Shown: positions 39,721 through 48,591 of the stretch, one piece after another
Numbering within the stretch: the stretch's first letter is position 1
Layout: each line of letters starts with the position of its first letter
NCBI GenBank assembly: GCA_028690445.1
Contig: JAQVBE010000001.1
Location: 211,551-275,550 of the forward strand
Direction of reading: 5' to 3'
DNA: 64,000 nt
Origin: Aliarcobacter sp.
GTDB lineage: Bacteria; Campylobacterota; Campylobacteria; Campylobacterales; Arcobacteraceae
The notes under the pieces: model-generated
Told to the model about the DNA's origin: nothing
The model's input: the letters and a program-made list of their open reading frames with translations, nothing else
The model's database searches: none
Position numbers and translations under genes: made by a program

Positions 39721-39756
39721 AAAAAAAGGGAGAAAGTAAAAACTTCCTCCCTTTTT
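39721..39756 (-). terminator. Intrinsic terminator after atpB
   Basis: A stem of about ten pairs with one mismatch (AGGGAGGAAGT against ACTTTCTCCCT on the minus strand, loop of about four bases) is followed by seven T (plus 39721-39727). It lies about 20 bases after the atpB stop, and just before the ribosome site of the ThiE-like gene. Confidence 0.85.
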
Positions 39757-39775
39757 AGTTTTGAATCACTAATTA

Positions 39776-40462
39776 TTAGTGTTCGTCGTGTTCCATCATA
39801 ACAGAACCAGCAATATAAACATAAGTTAATATACTGAAAATAAACGCTTGTAAGAAACCAAACGCAGTTAATAGGAAAAATCCTGGTAATGGTAATAACC
39901 AAGGTACTAACATTAAAAGTACCATTAGGAACATATCATCCCCTCTGATTGATCCGAAAAGTCTGAATGATAATGAAACTATTCTTGATAAATGAGAAAT
40001 AATTTCAATTGGAAACATTAACGGTGCTAATACAGGCATTGGTCCCATAAAGTGTTTGAAGTAAGCTACAAAACCATTTTTCTTAATACCTAAATAGTTG
40101 TAATAAACAAAAACTATTAAAGCTAAAGATAAAGTAAAGTTAATGTTACTTGTTGGAGCTTCAAAACCAGGAATAACTCCCATCATATTACTAATAAAAA
40201 TAACAATAGCTAAAGATGCAATTAATGGCATATAAGTTCTTGCATTTTGCTCACCCATTGTATCTGTTCCCATTTTGATGATACCATCAACGAATGTTTC
40301 CATTACATTTTGCGCACCAGTTGGAACTAATTGTAATTTTCTAGTTGCAGCTCTTGCAATTAAAAAAATAATACCAAGCACTAAAATATAGTGCGATAAG
40401 ATTATCCATTCTTGTCCGTGCCCACCGATTGCACCCAAGAAGGTAAATAGTCTTCCTTCCAT
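39776..40462 (-). CDS. atpB: F0F1 ATP synthase subunit a
   Basis: Subunit a forms the proton half-channels at the rotating c-ring in the inner membrane. The 228-residue protein has about six membrane segments. It has GAQNVMETFVDGI near 50, a block PIEIISHLSRIVSLSFRLFGS near 152-172 containing the essential Arg, and the LLTAFGFLQAFIFSILTYVYIAGSV C-terminal helix with the conserved Gln. Separation of atpB from the other atp genes, none of which is here, is normal in epsilonproteobacteria. It has its own terminator. Confidence 0.95.
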   Translation of the reverse strand: MEGRLFTFLGAIGGHGQEWIILSHYILVLGIIFLIARAATRKLQLVPTGAQNVMETFVDGIIKMGTDTMGEQNARTYMPLIASLAIVIFISNMMGVIPGFEAPTSNINFTLSLALIVFVYYNYLGIKKNGFVAYFKHFMGPMPVLAPLMFPIEIISHLSRIVSLSFRLFGSIRGDDMFLMVLLMLVPWLLPLPGFFLLTAFGFLQAFIFSILTYVYIAGSVMMEHDEH

Positions 40463-40550
40463 TTTCTTCCTTTTTTTGTTCTACGATACTAAATTATGCA
40501 AACATTATAATATTTATTTTCTAAAATCTTTCTAAAGATAATAAATTAAG

Positions 40551-41756
40551 TTAAATTTGTTTGAATCTAAATCCGCTTTGTTTCAAATTTTCCCTTATTA
40601 GTTCTTGATGTTCTTCACCTTTTGTTTCTAAAGCAATTGTTACATGCGCTTCACCAAACTCTAATTTTACGGACTTTCTGTCATAATCTATTTGAACAAT
40701 ATTTGCGCTACTTTTTGTAAATACTTCAGTTAAATGCATTAATGTACCTGGTTTATCCATAAGTGTTACAATTAGATTCATTTTTCTATTTGATTTTACT
40801 AAACCTTTTTCAATAATTAAAGACAGCATAGTTACATCAATATTTCCACCACTAACTATTGCACAAACTTTTGAATTTTTAACATCAATTTTTTTATGCA
40901 TGAGTGCAGCAGTTGCAACGGCTCCAGCTCCTTCAACTACAAGTTTATGTTTTTCTAATAAAAATAAAATGGCATTTGCTGTTTCATTATCTGTGACTTC
41001 AACAATTTCATCGACATATTCTAAAATAATATCAAGAAGTTTTGGTGTTACGTCTCTTACTGCAATACCATCTGCAATTGTTCTAACTGTTAAAGAGTCA
41101 ATTGGTATTCTTGATTCAAAAGAATCTTTCATTCCTTTTGCTCCACTAGCAACTACACCTATAATTTTAATATTAGGATTTATAGCTTTTGCTGCAATTG
41201 CAATTCCTGAGATTAAACCACCTCCACCAATTGGAACAATAATTTGTTCTAAATCTTTTATCTCTTCTAAAATTTCTAAAGATATTGTTCCTTGTCCTGC
41301 AATTACTTCATCATCTGCAAATGGATGAATGAACTCTTTATTATTTCCTTTGGCAAATTTTGTAGCGGCTTCATATGCTTCATCAAAATTTTCACCAATT
41401 AAAACAACATTTGCACCATAAGATTTAACACCTGAAACTTTTGTAAGAGGTGTCGCTTCTGGCATAAATATTGTAGCTTCACAAGAAAAATATTGTGCTG
41501 CATATGCTAATCCTTGAGCATGATTTCCAGCACTTGCTGCAACTACTCCAGCATCCTTCTTTTCTTTTGATAAAGTAGCGACTTTATTAAATGCACCTCT
41601 TAATTTAAAACTTCCTGTTAATTGTAAGTTTTCTTTTTTTAAATAAACTTGTGCATTTAATTCTTTACTTAAAATAGGTGCTTTTGCAATTGGAGTATTT
41701 ATTGCTATATTTTCAAGATTTTTTCTTGCATCTTTAATGTTGTTAAGTGTTATCAT
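40551..41756 (-). CDS. ilvA: Threonine ammonia-lyase (threonine dehydratase) with ACT-like tail
   Basis: IlvA deaminates threonine to 2-oxobutyrate for isoleucine synthesis. I choose the ATG at 41756 (401 residues). The frame extends 26 codons further, but that would start inside the metE hairpin and add a non-conserved basic peptide. The protein has IAKAPILSKELNAQVYLKKENLQLTGSFKLRGAFNKV across 21-57, with the PLP Lys in SFKLRG, then AASAGNHAQGLAYAA near 78-92, GGGGLISG near 176, and ACT-like ending. Length and single ACT domain resemble the biodegradative/short biosynthetic form. It is monocistronic. Confidence 0.9.
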   Translation of the reverse strand: MITLNNIKDARKNLENIAINTPIAKAPILSKELNAQVYLKKENLQLTGSFKLRGAFNKVATLSKEKKDAGVVAASAGNHAQGLAYAAQYFSCEATIFMPEATPLTKVSGVKSYGANVVLIGENFDEAYEAATKFAKGNNKEFIHPFADDEVIAGQGTISLEILEEIKDLEQIIVPIGGGGLISGIAIAAKAINPNIKIIGVVASGAKGMKDSFESRIPIDSLTVRTIADGIAVRDVTPKLLDIILEYVDEIVEVTDNETANAILFLLEKHKLVVEGAGAVATAALMHKKIDVKNSKVCAIVSGGNIDVTMLSLIIEKGLVKSNRKMNLIVTLMDKPGTLMHLTEVFTKSSANIVQIDYDRKSVKLEFGEAHVTIALETKGEEHQELIRENLKQSGFRFKQI

Positions 41757-41821
41757 GATTTCTTTTCTTATTTTTTTTGAGATACTATCTAAAAAAAGTT
41801 TTAGGCTAATTAAAACTTTTT

Positions 41822-41847
41822 TTAAATAGAGCAAAAGCTCTATTTAA
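41822..41847 (-). terminator. Terminator hairpin after metE
   Basis: An 11-bp perfect stem (41822-41832 with 41837-41847) has a loop of four bases. The metE stop codon lies in the stem. On the minus strand the tail is A-rich then TTTT, so the U-tract is offset by several bases, and efficiency is uncertain. Confidence 0.55.
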
Positions 41848-44113
41848 TTTCTTCTTTTTTAATGATATTTACGGCTTCAACCATATTTTTTAAACTTTCT
41901 TTAACTTCTGTCCATTTTCTTGTTTTTAATCCGCAATCTGGATTTATCCATAATTGTTCTTTCGGTAAAACTTCAAGTAATGATTTTATTTGTAAAACCA
42001 TTTCACCTACACTTGGAATTCTTGGGCTGTGGATATCGTAAATTCCAGGACCAATTTCTTGTTTATAAGCTATATCTTTAAAAATTCTTAAAAGTCTATT
42101 TCCACTACGTGCCGTTTCTATTGAAATAACATCAGCATCCATTGCTTCAATTGTTTTAATAATATCATTAAATTCACTATAACACATGTGAGTATGAATT
42201 TGAGTATCAACTTTTGCACTACTAACACTTAATTTAAAATTTTCAACTGCCCATTGTGCATAGATTTTCATATTTTCGATTCTTAAAGGATAACCTTCTT
42301 TAAATGCAGCTTCATCAACTTGAATCATTTTTATTCCAGCATTTTGTAAATCATTTACTTCTTTTGAAATAGCAAATGCAATTTGTTTAGTTACTTCACT
42401 TCTTGACATATCATCTCTAACAAAGGACCAATTTAAAATAGTAACAGGACCAGTTAACATCCCTTTCATTACTTTTTTAGTTTTACTTTGTGCATATTTA
42501 ATCCATTCAACTGTCATTGGATTTTCTCTGTTTACGTCTCCATAAATTAAAGGAGGTTTTACACATCTACTTCCATAAGATTGAACCCAAGCATTTTGTG
42601 TAAAGGCAAAACCATCTAACATTTCACCAAAATACTCCACCATGTCATTTCTTTCAGGCTCTCCATGAACTAATACATTAAGTCCAATTTCATCTTGAAA
42701 AGCAACACAATCATCTATATATTTTTTTATTTCTTGTTCATAAATATCTTTAGAGATTAAATTTGCTTTGTAATTTTTTCTATTTTCTCTAATCTCAGAA
42801 GTTTGAGGGAAAGACCCAATAGTTGTAGTTGTTAAGAAATCATAATTAAAAAAATCTTTTTGAACTTTTATTCTATCTTGAAATTTATCAGCTCTTTCAA
42901 AAGTTTTTAGATTTTTAATCTCATCTTGAATTTTGATATTATGAATTTTTGAAGAGATTTTTCTTTGATTATTTTCTTCCGCATTTTTTCTAATAATTGA
43001 AATTTCATTTAAATTTAATTTAAAATCAAAAAACTGTTTGCTAACAAGTGAAAGTTCTTGAAGTTTTTCATTCGCAAAAGCAAGCCATGATTTAATTTCT
43101 TTATCTAAGTTATCTTCATATTTTAAAGTAAAAGGAACATGTAATAAAGAACAAGAAGTTGAAACAATAATATTTTCTTTATTTACGATTTCTGAAACTT
43201 TATTTAAAAGTTCAACTTTATCTTGAAAATTACTTTTCCAAATATTTCTTGCATCAATTACTCCAGCAATTAAAACTTTATTTGAATTTTTAATAAGTTC
43301 TAAAATTTCAAGATTTTTATTTCCATGAATAAAATCTAATCCAATTGCCCAAATAGGAGTGTTAACTAAAACTTTTGTAGCTTCATTCGAGTGTTCAAAA
43401 TAAGTAGTAACTACTATTTTAATATTTGATACGCTTTTTGCTAAGGTATCATAAACTGGTTTGATTAAAGATAAAACTTTTGAATCTAAATCTTTTACAA
43501 ATAAAGGTTCATCAAATTGAACTACAACTTCATCATCTAGTTTTGATATTTCTAAAAGTAGTTCTTTATAAACTTCAACTACATTATTTATATGTAAAAA
43601 AACATCACTATTATCAATACTTTTTGATAAACCAAGATATGTAATTGCTCCAATTAGATTTATTTTTGTTTTGATTCCTAGTTCAAGTGCTTCTTTATAC
43701 TCTTGGATTACCTTTTTACTATTTAGTTTAAATACAGTCTCTTTTGAGATTTCAGGAACAATATAATGATAGTTTGTATTAAACCATTTAGTCATTTCCA
43801 TTGCTACACAAGTTTCATTTCCTCTTGCCATCGCAAAATATAATTCTTCATCTTTTAGGTTTTCAAATCTTTTTGGAATAGCTCCTAATAAAATAGAAGT
43901 ATCTAGCATGTTGTCATAATATGAAAAATCATTTGAAGGAATAAATTCTATTTTTGCTTCTTTTTGATAATTCCAATGTCTTTTTTTAAGTTGCTCAGCC
44001 ACATATTTCACTTCATTAAAATCTGTTTGTTTTGCCCAGTATTTTTCTAAAACTTTTTTAAGTTCTCTTTTTTCTCCAATTCGGGGAAATCCTATTACGT
44101 AATTTTTTTGCAT
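41840..44113 (-). CDS. metE: Cobalamin-independent methionine synthase
   Basis: MetE transfers a methyl group from methyltetrahydropteroyl-triglutamate to homocysteine. The 757-residue protein is normal length. It has the N-terminal GFPRIGEKRELKKVLEKYW near 8-26, the middle TTTIGSFPQTSEIR near 431-444, LNWSFVRDD near 562, and the zinc-binding residues: HTHMCYSEF (His and Cys) near 643-651, the ETARSG Glu, and the last Cys in NPDCGLKTRKW near 728. A lone gene; no cobalamin-dependent metH is visible in the window. Confidence 0.96.
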   Translation of the reverse strand: MQKNYVIGFPRIGEKRELKKVLEKYWAKQTDFNEVKYVAEQLKKRHWNYQKEAKIEFIPSNDFSYYDNMLDTSILLGAIPKRFENLKDEELYFAMARGNETCVAMEMTKWFNTNYHYIVPEISKETVFKLNSKKVIQEYKEALELGIKTKINLIGAITYLGLSKSIDNSDVFLHINNVVEVYKELLLEISKLDDEVVVQFDEPLFVKDLDSKVLSLIKPVYDTLAKSVSNIKIVVTTYFEHSNEATKVLVNTPIWAIGLDFIHGNKNLEILELIKNSNKVLIAGVIDARNIWKSNFQDKVELLNKVSEIVNKENIIVSTSCSLLHVPFTLKYEDNLDKEIKSWLAFANEKLQELSLVSKQFFDFKLNLNEISIIRKNAEENNQRKISSKIHNIKIQDEIKNLKTFERADKFQDRIKVQKDFFNYDFLTTTTIGSFPQTSEIRENRKNYKANLISKDIYEQEIKKYIDDCVAFQDEIGLNVLVHGEPERNDMVEYFGEMLDGFAFTQNAWVQSYGSRCVKPPLIYGDVNRENPMTVEWIKYAQSKTKKVMKGMLTGPVTILNWSFVRDDMSRSEVTKQIAFAISKEVNDLQNAGIKMIQVDEAAFKEGYPLRIENMKIYAQWAVENFKLSVSSAKVDTQIHTHMCYSEFNDIIKTIEAMDADVISIETARSGNRLLRIFKDIAYKQEIGPGIYDIHSPRIPSVGEMVLQIKSLLEVLPKEQLWINPDCGLKTRKWTEVKESLKNMVEAVNIIKKEEIK

Positions 44114-44163
44114 TCTTAATCCTATTAATATTTTTTTGTTTTGATTTTTGTTTGAAAGATTAA

Positions 44164-44505
44164 TTAAAAAATAGGTGGATGAACGCCAGTTCTTCTAAAT
44201 GCGAAGAATGTGTTATAATAAGGACATCTAGGAATAAATTTAAATAAAGCAACGGCTATTGCTGTTCTTCTTTTAAAAACACAGTCACAATGGCAAGGTT
44301 TTTTGTTTTGAATAAAACAAGATAATAAATTTTCTTGAAGATTTGGAGGAGATTCTTCTTCCTCTTCATTTGAAGAAATTTTTAATTTTGTAGTTAAATG
44401 ATTTTTAGTAGATGTAATTACACTATGTAATGTAATAGCAACAGAGTGTGCTTGAATTGAACAAAGTGTAAAATATTTTTTTCCAAAACCATTAAGTAAT
44501 TTCAA
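44164..44505 (-). CDS. Cys-rich small protein of unknown function
   Basis: I do not recognise this 113-residue protein. The frame starts at TTG 44505 with AAGGT five bases upstream, which supports real translation. The N-terminal half has a plausible helix (FTLCSIQAHSVAITLHSVITS) and an acidic loop (NEEEEES). The C-terminal half is notable: CFIQNKKPCHCDCVFKRRT, then FKFIPRCPYYNTFFAFRR. Five Cys and one His in about 40 residues suggest a metal-binding or disulfide motif. It is monocistronic and divergent from trmD, upstream of metE. I cannot name a function. Overlap on the other strand with any gene is not seen. Confidence 0.55.
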   Translation of the reverse strand: MKLLNGFGKKYFTLCSIQAHSVAITLHSVITSTKNHLTTKLKISSNEEEEESPPNLQENLLSCFIQNKKPCHCDCVFKRRTAIAVALFKFIPRCPYYNTFFAFRRTGVHPPIF

Positions 44506-44611
44506 CGAAAACCTTTATTATAAATAGGCTCGAAGTGTAAATAATATATGCTTAATTATAAATAAAAATAAATATGATATGATTCCAACAAAAAAAAGGG
44601 TAGATTTTATT

Positions 44612-45289
44612 TTGAAATTTACATTTGTAACACTTTTCCCAAATTTGATTGAACCATATTTTCATGATTCTATTTTAAAAAGAGCAATTGATTCAAACTT
44701 CTTATCTTATGAGTTTTATAATCCAAGAGATTTTACAACTAATAAACATAAAAAGGTTGATGACCAAATGGTTGGTGGTGGAGCAGGAATGCTTCTTACT
44801 TGTCAGCCATTATTTGATTGTTTAAATGAAATAAAAAGTAAAGATTCAGATGCTTATATAATTTTTCCATTAGCTGCTGCAAAACCATTTAGACAAAACG
44901 ATGCAAAGCGATTGGCAAAGAAAGAAAATATAGTATTTGTAAGTGGTAGATATGAGGGAATTGATGAAAGAGTTATAGAAAAATATGCAAATGAAGTATT
45001 TAGTATAGGAGAATTCGTTTTAACAGGGGGAGAATTACCGTCTTTAGTAATGGCTGATGCAATTGCTAGAAATGTTAAGGATGTGCTTGGGAATGCTGAT
45101 TCTTTGGATGTTGAAAGCTATGAAAATAATCTTTTAGAAGCACCTTCTTTTACAAAACCTGAAATTTTCCAAAATTTAAGTGTTGTTAAAGAATTCTTAA
45201 AGGGAAACCATAGTAAAATTTCCGACTTAAAAATCCAGATGTCCAAATGTAAGACAAAATATTATAGACCTAATAAGGAAAAAAGATGA
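44612..45289 (+). CDS. trmD: tRNA (guanine-37-N1)-methyltransferase
   Basis: TrmD makes m1G37 in tRNAs, preventing frameshifts. I choose TTG 44612, which gives 225 residues and the conserved beginning [16 protein letters not shown]. An upstream in-frame ATG at 44579 adds 11 non-conserved residues and has no ribosome site. Motifs: [12 protein letters not shown] near 48-59, [16 protein letters not shown] near 110-125 (trefoil knot SAM site), and [23 protein letters not shown] near 131-153. It overlaps rplS by four bases, a widely conserved pairing. Confidence 0.95.
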   Translation: MKFTFVTLFPNLIEPYFHDSILKRAIDSNFLSYEFYNPRDFTTNKHKKVDDQMVGGGAGMLLTCQPLFDCLNEIKSKDSDAYIIFPLAAAKPFRQNDAKRLAKKENIVFVSGRYEGIDERVIEKYANEVFSIGEFVLTGGELPSLVMADAIARNVKDVLGNADSLDVESYENNLLEAPSFTKPEIFQNLSVVKEFLKGNHSKISDLKIQMSKCKTKYYRPNKEKR

Positions 45290-45645
45290 AAAATAGATAT
45301 ATTGCTAGTTTTGAAGCAGCTCAAATTGCGACAAAAGTTATCCCTCAATTTAGAGCAGGAGATACTGTAAAACTTGGTGTTGAAATTAAAGAAGGTGAAA
45401 AAGTTAGAATTCAGCTTTTTGAAGGAATTGTAATTGCAAGAAGTGGTAATGGAGTAGATTCAACTTTTACAGTTAGAAAAATTGGTGCAAACTCAATTGG
45501 TGTTGAAAGGATTTTCCCATTATATTCTGATTCATTAAAATCAATTGATGTATTAAGAAGAGGAAGAGTTAGACGAGCTAAACTTCATTTCTTAAGAGAA
45601 TTAAAAGGTAAAGCTGCAAGAATTAAAGAACTTAAAAGAAAGTAA
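45286..45645 (+). CDS. rplS: 50S ribosomal protein L19
   Basis: L19 sits at the 30S-50S interface. The 119-residue basic protein has [32 protein letters not shown] across residues 24-55 and [23 protein letters not shown] and [16 protein letters not shown] further on, the standard L19 blocks. ATG overlaps the trmD stop (ATGA). A weak imperfect hairpin (about 45646-45669) follows and may end some transcripts. Confidence 0.97.
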   Translation: MKNRYIASFEAAQIATKVIPQFRAGDTVKLGVEIKEGEKVRIQLFEGIVIARSGNGVDSTFTVRKIGANSIGVERIFPLYSDSLKSIDVLRRGRVRRAKLHFLRELKGKAARIKELKRK

Positions 45646-45673
45646 AACTTGGGCTTATGCCTTAGTTTGATTT

Positions 45674-46192
45674 ATGTCAAAGATCTTAATTCACACAACC
45701 TCAATAATCGAAGCAAATCCGATTATTGATTTTTTTAATTTGAAAGAATTAGAAAACTCTATCGAAAACAAAATATATTTCAATGATGACATCTTACTTA
45801 TTATTTCTGGAGTAAGTAAAGATTTAATAGTTAAGTCATTGGATTATATTTTTAAAAACTATTCAATTTCAAAAGCATTTGATTTAAGTATTGCATCTTG
45901 TAGTGATGGCTCAATTGCCCTTGGAACTCTTTTTTGTACAAATAGATTTATTGGTGGATTAAATTTTGCTAATATTACTACTATTGAACAACCCCTTGAA
46001 ACCGATGAAAATTTAGAAACTTTACTTGTTGATAAACAAGCACGATTTTTTTCTCAAATATGCAAAGAAAATATAAAAGATTTTTATGTATTAAAAATAG
46101 TTTCTGATTATTTTGATGAGATTGAACCCACCAATGAAAAAATCTTTGAACTAATTAACAACTCAATTTCTAAATGGAAAAAATTAATTTAA
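45674..46192 (+). CDS. Degenerate nucleoside-phosphorylase-fold protein
   Basis: The 172-residue protein matches the pattern of the MTA/SAH nucleosidase (PNP/UDP phosphorylase) fold: [21 protein letters not shown] aligns with the GIGKVNAA helix, and [17 protein letters not shown] with the SAGGLAPTLKVGDIV segment. [31 protein letters not shown] aligns with the DMEAAAIAHVC...VVIRSISD region. The catalytic/ribose-binding Met-Glu of DMEAA is replaced by Lys-Gln, while the SD motif remains. It is also shorter than the usual 230 residues. This suggests a non-catalytic or altered member. It has no clear ribosome site and lies 28 bases after rplS. Confidence 0.6.
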   Translation: MSKILIHTTSIIEANPIIDFFNLKELENSIENKIYFNDDILLIISGVSKDLIVKSLDYIFKNYSISKAFDLSIASCSDGSIALGTLFCTNRFIGGLNFANITTIEQPLETDENLETLLVDKQARFFSQICKENIKDFYVLKIVSDYFDEIEPTNEKIFELINNSISKWKKLI

Positions 46193-46205
46193 AAGGGATA
46201 ATAAT

Positions 46206-46811
46206 ATGTTCACTGATATTGTTAATTTTATAGTTGAAACTATTGGAAATCTAGGTTATTTTGGCATTTTTATATTAATGTTTTTAGAAAGTACTGTTTT
46301 CCCTATTCCATCTGAAGTTGTAGTTATTCCTGCTGGATATTTAGCTTTTAAAGGCGAAATGAATATTTATATAGTAATTCTTTTAGGAGTCTTAGGTTCT
46401 TTGTGTGGAGCTTTATTTAACTACTATTTTGCACTTAAATTTGGTAGAAGATTTTTACTTAAATATGGAAAATATTTTTTAGTAAGTGAAGAAACTATCA
46501 AAAAAACTGATATATTCTTTCAAAATCATGGGCATATTTCTACTTTTTCAGGAAGATTAATTCCTGGTCTTAGGCATTATATTTCATTACCTGCTGGACT
46601 TGCTAGAATGAATTTATTTATTTTTTGTTTATATACAACTTTAGGAGCGACTCTTTGGGTTGTTATTCTTGCAATGTTAGGTTATTTTTTAGGTGGAAAT
46701 GAAGCCTTGATAAAAGAGTATTTAAGATATTTAATAATATGTTTATTGGTATTTCTTATTTTATTGGGCGCTTGGTATTATAAAAAAACAAAAAAAACAA
46801 AAGTTTCATAA
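46206..46811 (+). CDS. DedA-family membrane protein
   Basis: DedA proteins are inner-membrane transport-related proteins; some act as flippases for undecaprenyl phosphate or phosphatidylethanolamine. The 201-residue protein has the signature [19 protein letters not shown] near 26-44 and [19 protein letters not shown] near 117-135 (the conserved Arg-x-x-Pro-Gly-x-Arg), with about five membrane segments. It follows the preceding gene by 13 bases and is followed after 6 bases by a small membrane protein. Confidence 0.92.
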   Translation: MFTDIVNFIVETIGNLGYFGIFILMFLESTVFPIPSEVVVIPAGYLAFKGEMNIYIVILLGVLGSLCGALFNYYFALKFGRRFLLKYGKYFLVSEETIKKTDIFFQNHGHISTFSGRLIPGLRHYISLPAGLARMNLFIFCLYTTLGATLWVVILAMLGYFLGGNEALIKEYLRYLIICLLVFLILLGAWYYKKTKKTKVS

Positions 46812-46817
46812 AATAAT

Positions 46818-47360
46818 ATGTATAAAAAAATACTAAATATATTTTTAATTGTTTTAGTATTTATTTATATTATATTTGAAGAGTTAATATGGGAAAAGTT
46901 TGCTAAACCAATAATTACTCTAATCTCAAGTTTACAACTATTTCAAAATCTTATTCCAAGAATTCTAGCTTTAAATTCTTATTTTATTTTAATATTTTTT
47001 GTTTCTATTTTTGTGATTGTAGAGTTAATAGGTATTTATGCTGGGATTTTATTTATTTCTGGTCATGTTATTAGCGCGATATTTATTTATGTACTTAAAA
47101 TACCAATTGCTGCTTTTATTTTCTGGTTTTTTAATATTGTAAAACCAAAATTATTAGAGTTTAGATGGTTTGAATTTATTTACAATTATATTATTCTAAT
47201 TATTTCTAAAATCAAAAATTCTTCAATTTATATTATGATAAAAGAAAAAGCATATATGTTGAAAAAGTCTCTCAAAGAGAAGATTTTTTCAACAAGAAGT
47301 GTTCTAAAATCGAAATTAATTAGTATTTATAAATTATTAAAACAAAAATATAAGTTTTAA
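46818..47360 (+). CDS. Small membrane protein of unknown function
   Basis: The 180-residue protein has about three to four membrane helices (5-21, 55-79, 85-108) followed by a basic C-terminal tail rich in Lys, probably cytosolic (residues 130-180 with many KSLKEKIF-like helices). It has no motif I can name. It lies six bases downstream of the DedA gene and converges with the aminotransferase gene, overlapping by four bases. A role connected to DedA transport is only a guess from position. Confidence 0.75.
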   Translation: MYKKILNIFLIVLVFIYIIFEELIWEKFAKPIITLISSLQLFQNLIPRILALNSYFILIFFVSIFVIVELIGIYAGILFISGHVISAIFIYVLKIPIAAFIFWFFNIVKPKLLEFRWFEFIYNYIILIISKIKNSSIYIMIKEKAYMLKKSLKEKIFSTRSVLKSKLISIYKLLKQKYKF

Positions 47361-48469
47361 TTGTTCAAACAATTTTTGATTAGTTTAATTCCTTTTTCAA
47401 TTTGTTCAAAACTTGAATGAGTGTAGTTAAATCTAATCTCACCATTTGGAATTTTATCTATATAAAACTGATTTCCTGGAACATAAACAACTTTTTCTTT
47501 TATACATTTTTGAACTAATGCAAAAGAGTCAATTCCTTCAAATTTTCCATATAAAAACATTCCGCCTTTTGGTTTTTCATATTTAAACTCTGGTAAATAT
47601 TTGTCCAACTGTTCACAAAAGAAGTTTGCCTTTTGTTTATAATCATCTCTAATTTCTTGAAGATGTTTTTCGTATTTTTCTTCATCTTCTAAATATTCAT
47701 TTAAAATATATTGTGAAATTCCACATGAGTGTAAATCAATACTTTCTTTTATAATCATCAAAGATTTAATCAAATCTTCATCTGCTCTAATCCAACCAAT
47801 TCTAAGACTTGGGACTAATGTTTTAGAAAAACTTCCTAAATGAAATGAGTTTTTAGGAATTTTTGAACTAATACTTATATTTTTTTTATCAAAAAATAGT
47901 TCACTATATGGAGAATCTTCTATTAAAATCCCATTTTCTTCACTTACAATTTTTGCTATTTCTTTTCGTTTTTCATCACAATATGTGGTTGCTGATGGAT
48001 TTTGGAAATCTGGAATTAAATAAGTCAATTTTGTATTTTTAAAACTCTCTTTAAAATCTTTTATATTAATTCCATCTTTTTCTAGTTTTATTCCGTGCAT
48101 TTTCAAATGGTTTAATCTAAAAATATTCATAGCTCCCAAATAAGAGGGTTCTTCTATTGTAATATCTTTTGATTCATAAAACTTTGCAAGAATATACATA
48201 GCTTGTTGGCTTCCTGTTGTAATTAAAATATTTTCTTTAGCTGTAGGGAATCCCTCTTTTGTATATCTTGAAGCAATCTTTTCTCTTAATTCAGGGATTC
48301 CATTACTAAGTCCGTATTGAAATGCCTTTGGATTATCAAATATTTTCATTGTTGCTATTTTTAAATCTTCTTTTGGAAATAAGTTTTCACTTGGAAGCCC
48401 ACCCGCAAAAGAGATAGTGTTTTCATCTATTGATTCAAGAATTTCTCGAATAAATGACCTTTTCATCAT
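47357..48469 (-). CDS. PLP-dependent aminotransferase, class I/II (LysN/aromatic type)
   Basis: The 370-residue enzyme has the fold-type I pattern: ISFAGGLPSENLFP near 20-33, a TTGSQQAMYILAKFY segment near 86-100, LIPDFQNPSATTYCDEKR near 152-169, and the PLP Lys in LGSFSKTLVPSLRIGWI near 211-227. Absence of an N-terminal GntR-type DNA-binding domain makes it an enzyme, not a MocR regulator. Families of this kind accept 2-aminoadipate, branched-chain or aromatic substrates; the sequence does not decide. It is divergent from an AraC-type regulator gene 122 bases away. Confidence 0.85.
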   Translation of the reverse strand: MMKRSFIREILESIDENTISFAGGLPSENLFPKEDLKIATMKIFDNPKAFQYGLSNGIPELREKIASRYTKEGFPTAKENILITTGSQQAMYILAKFYESKDITIEEPSYLGAMNIFRLNHLKMHGIKLEKDGINIKDFKESFKNTKLTYLIPDFQNPSATTYCDEKRKEIAKIVSEENGILIEDSPYSELFFDKKNISISSKIPKNSFHLGSFSKTLVPSLRIGWIRADEDLIKSLMIIKESIDLHSCGISQYILNEYLEDEEKYEKHLQEIRDDYKQKANFFCEQLDKYLPEFKYEKPKGGMFLYGKFEGIDSFALVQKCIKEKVVYVPGNQFYIDKIPNGEIRFNYTHSSFEQIEKGIKLIKNCLNN

Positions 48470-48591
48470 AATTTTACCTTTATTTGATTTTTGAAAGAAT
48501 ACATTAAAATGAATTTTTATGCTTTACATAAAATGCTTTTAAAACTATCTATTTTTGCTAATTTTATTTACTAAAAATGCTATAATTTAGT

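Noticed and set aside
39705..39902. N-terminal extension of the ThiE-like gene
   Set aside because: It runs through the atpB terminator and overlaps atpB in another frame; the peptide is Cys/Trp/Tyr-rich and unlike the family.
40900..41328. 142-codon frame on the plus strand inside ilvA
   Set aside because: It is an antisense shadow; its Ser/Thr/Ile-rich composition mirrors the real protein's codons.
41757..41834. N-terminal extension of ilvA by 26 codons
   Set aside because: It would start inside the metE hairpin, has no ribosome site and adds a basic, non-conserved peptide. The ATG at 41756 fits the family start.
44579..44611. Upstream ATG for trmD
   Set aside because: It has no ribosome site and adds residues not found in the family; TTG 44612 gives the typical start.
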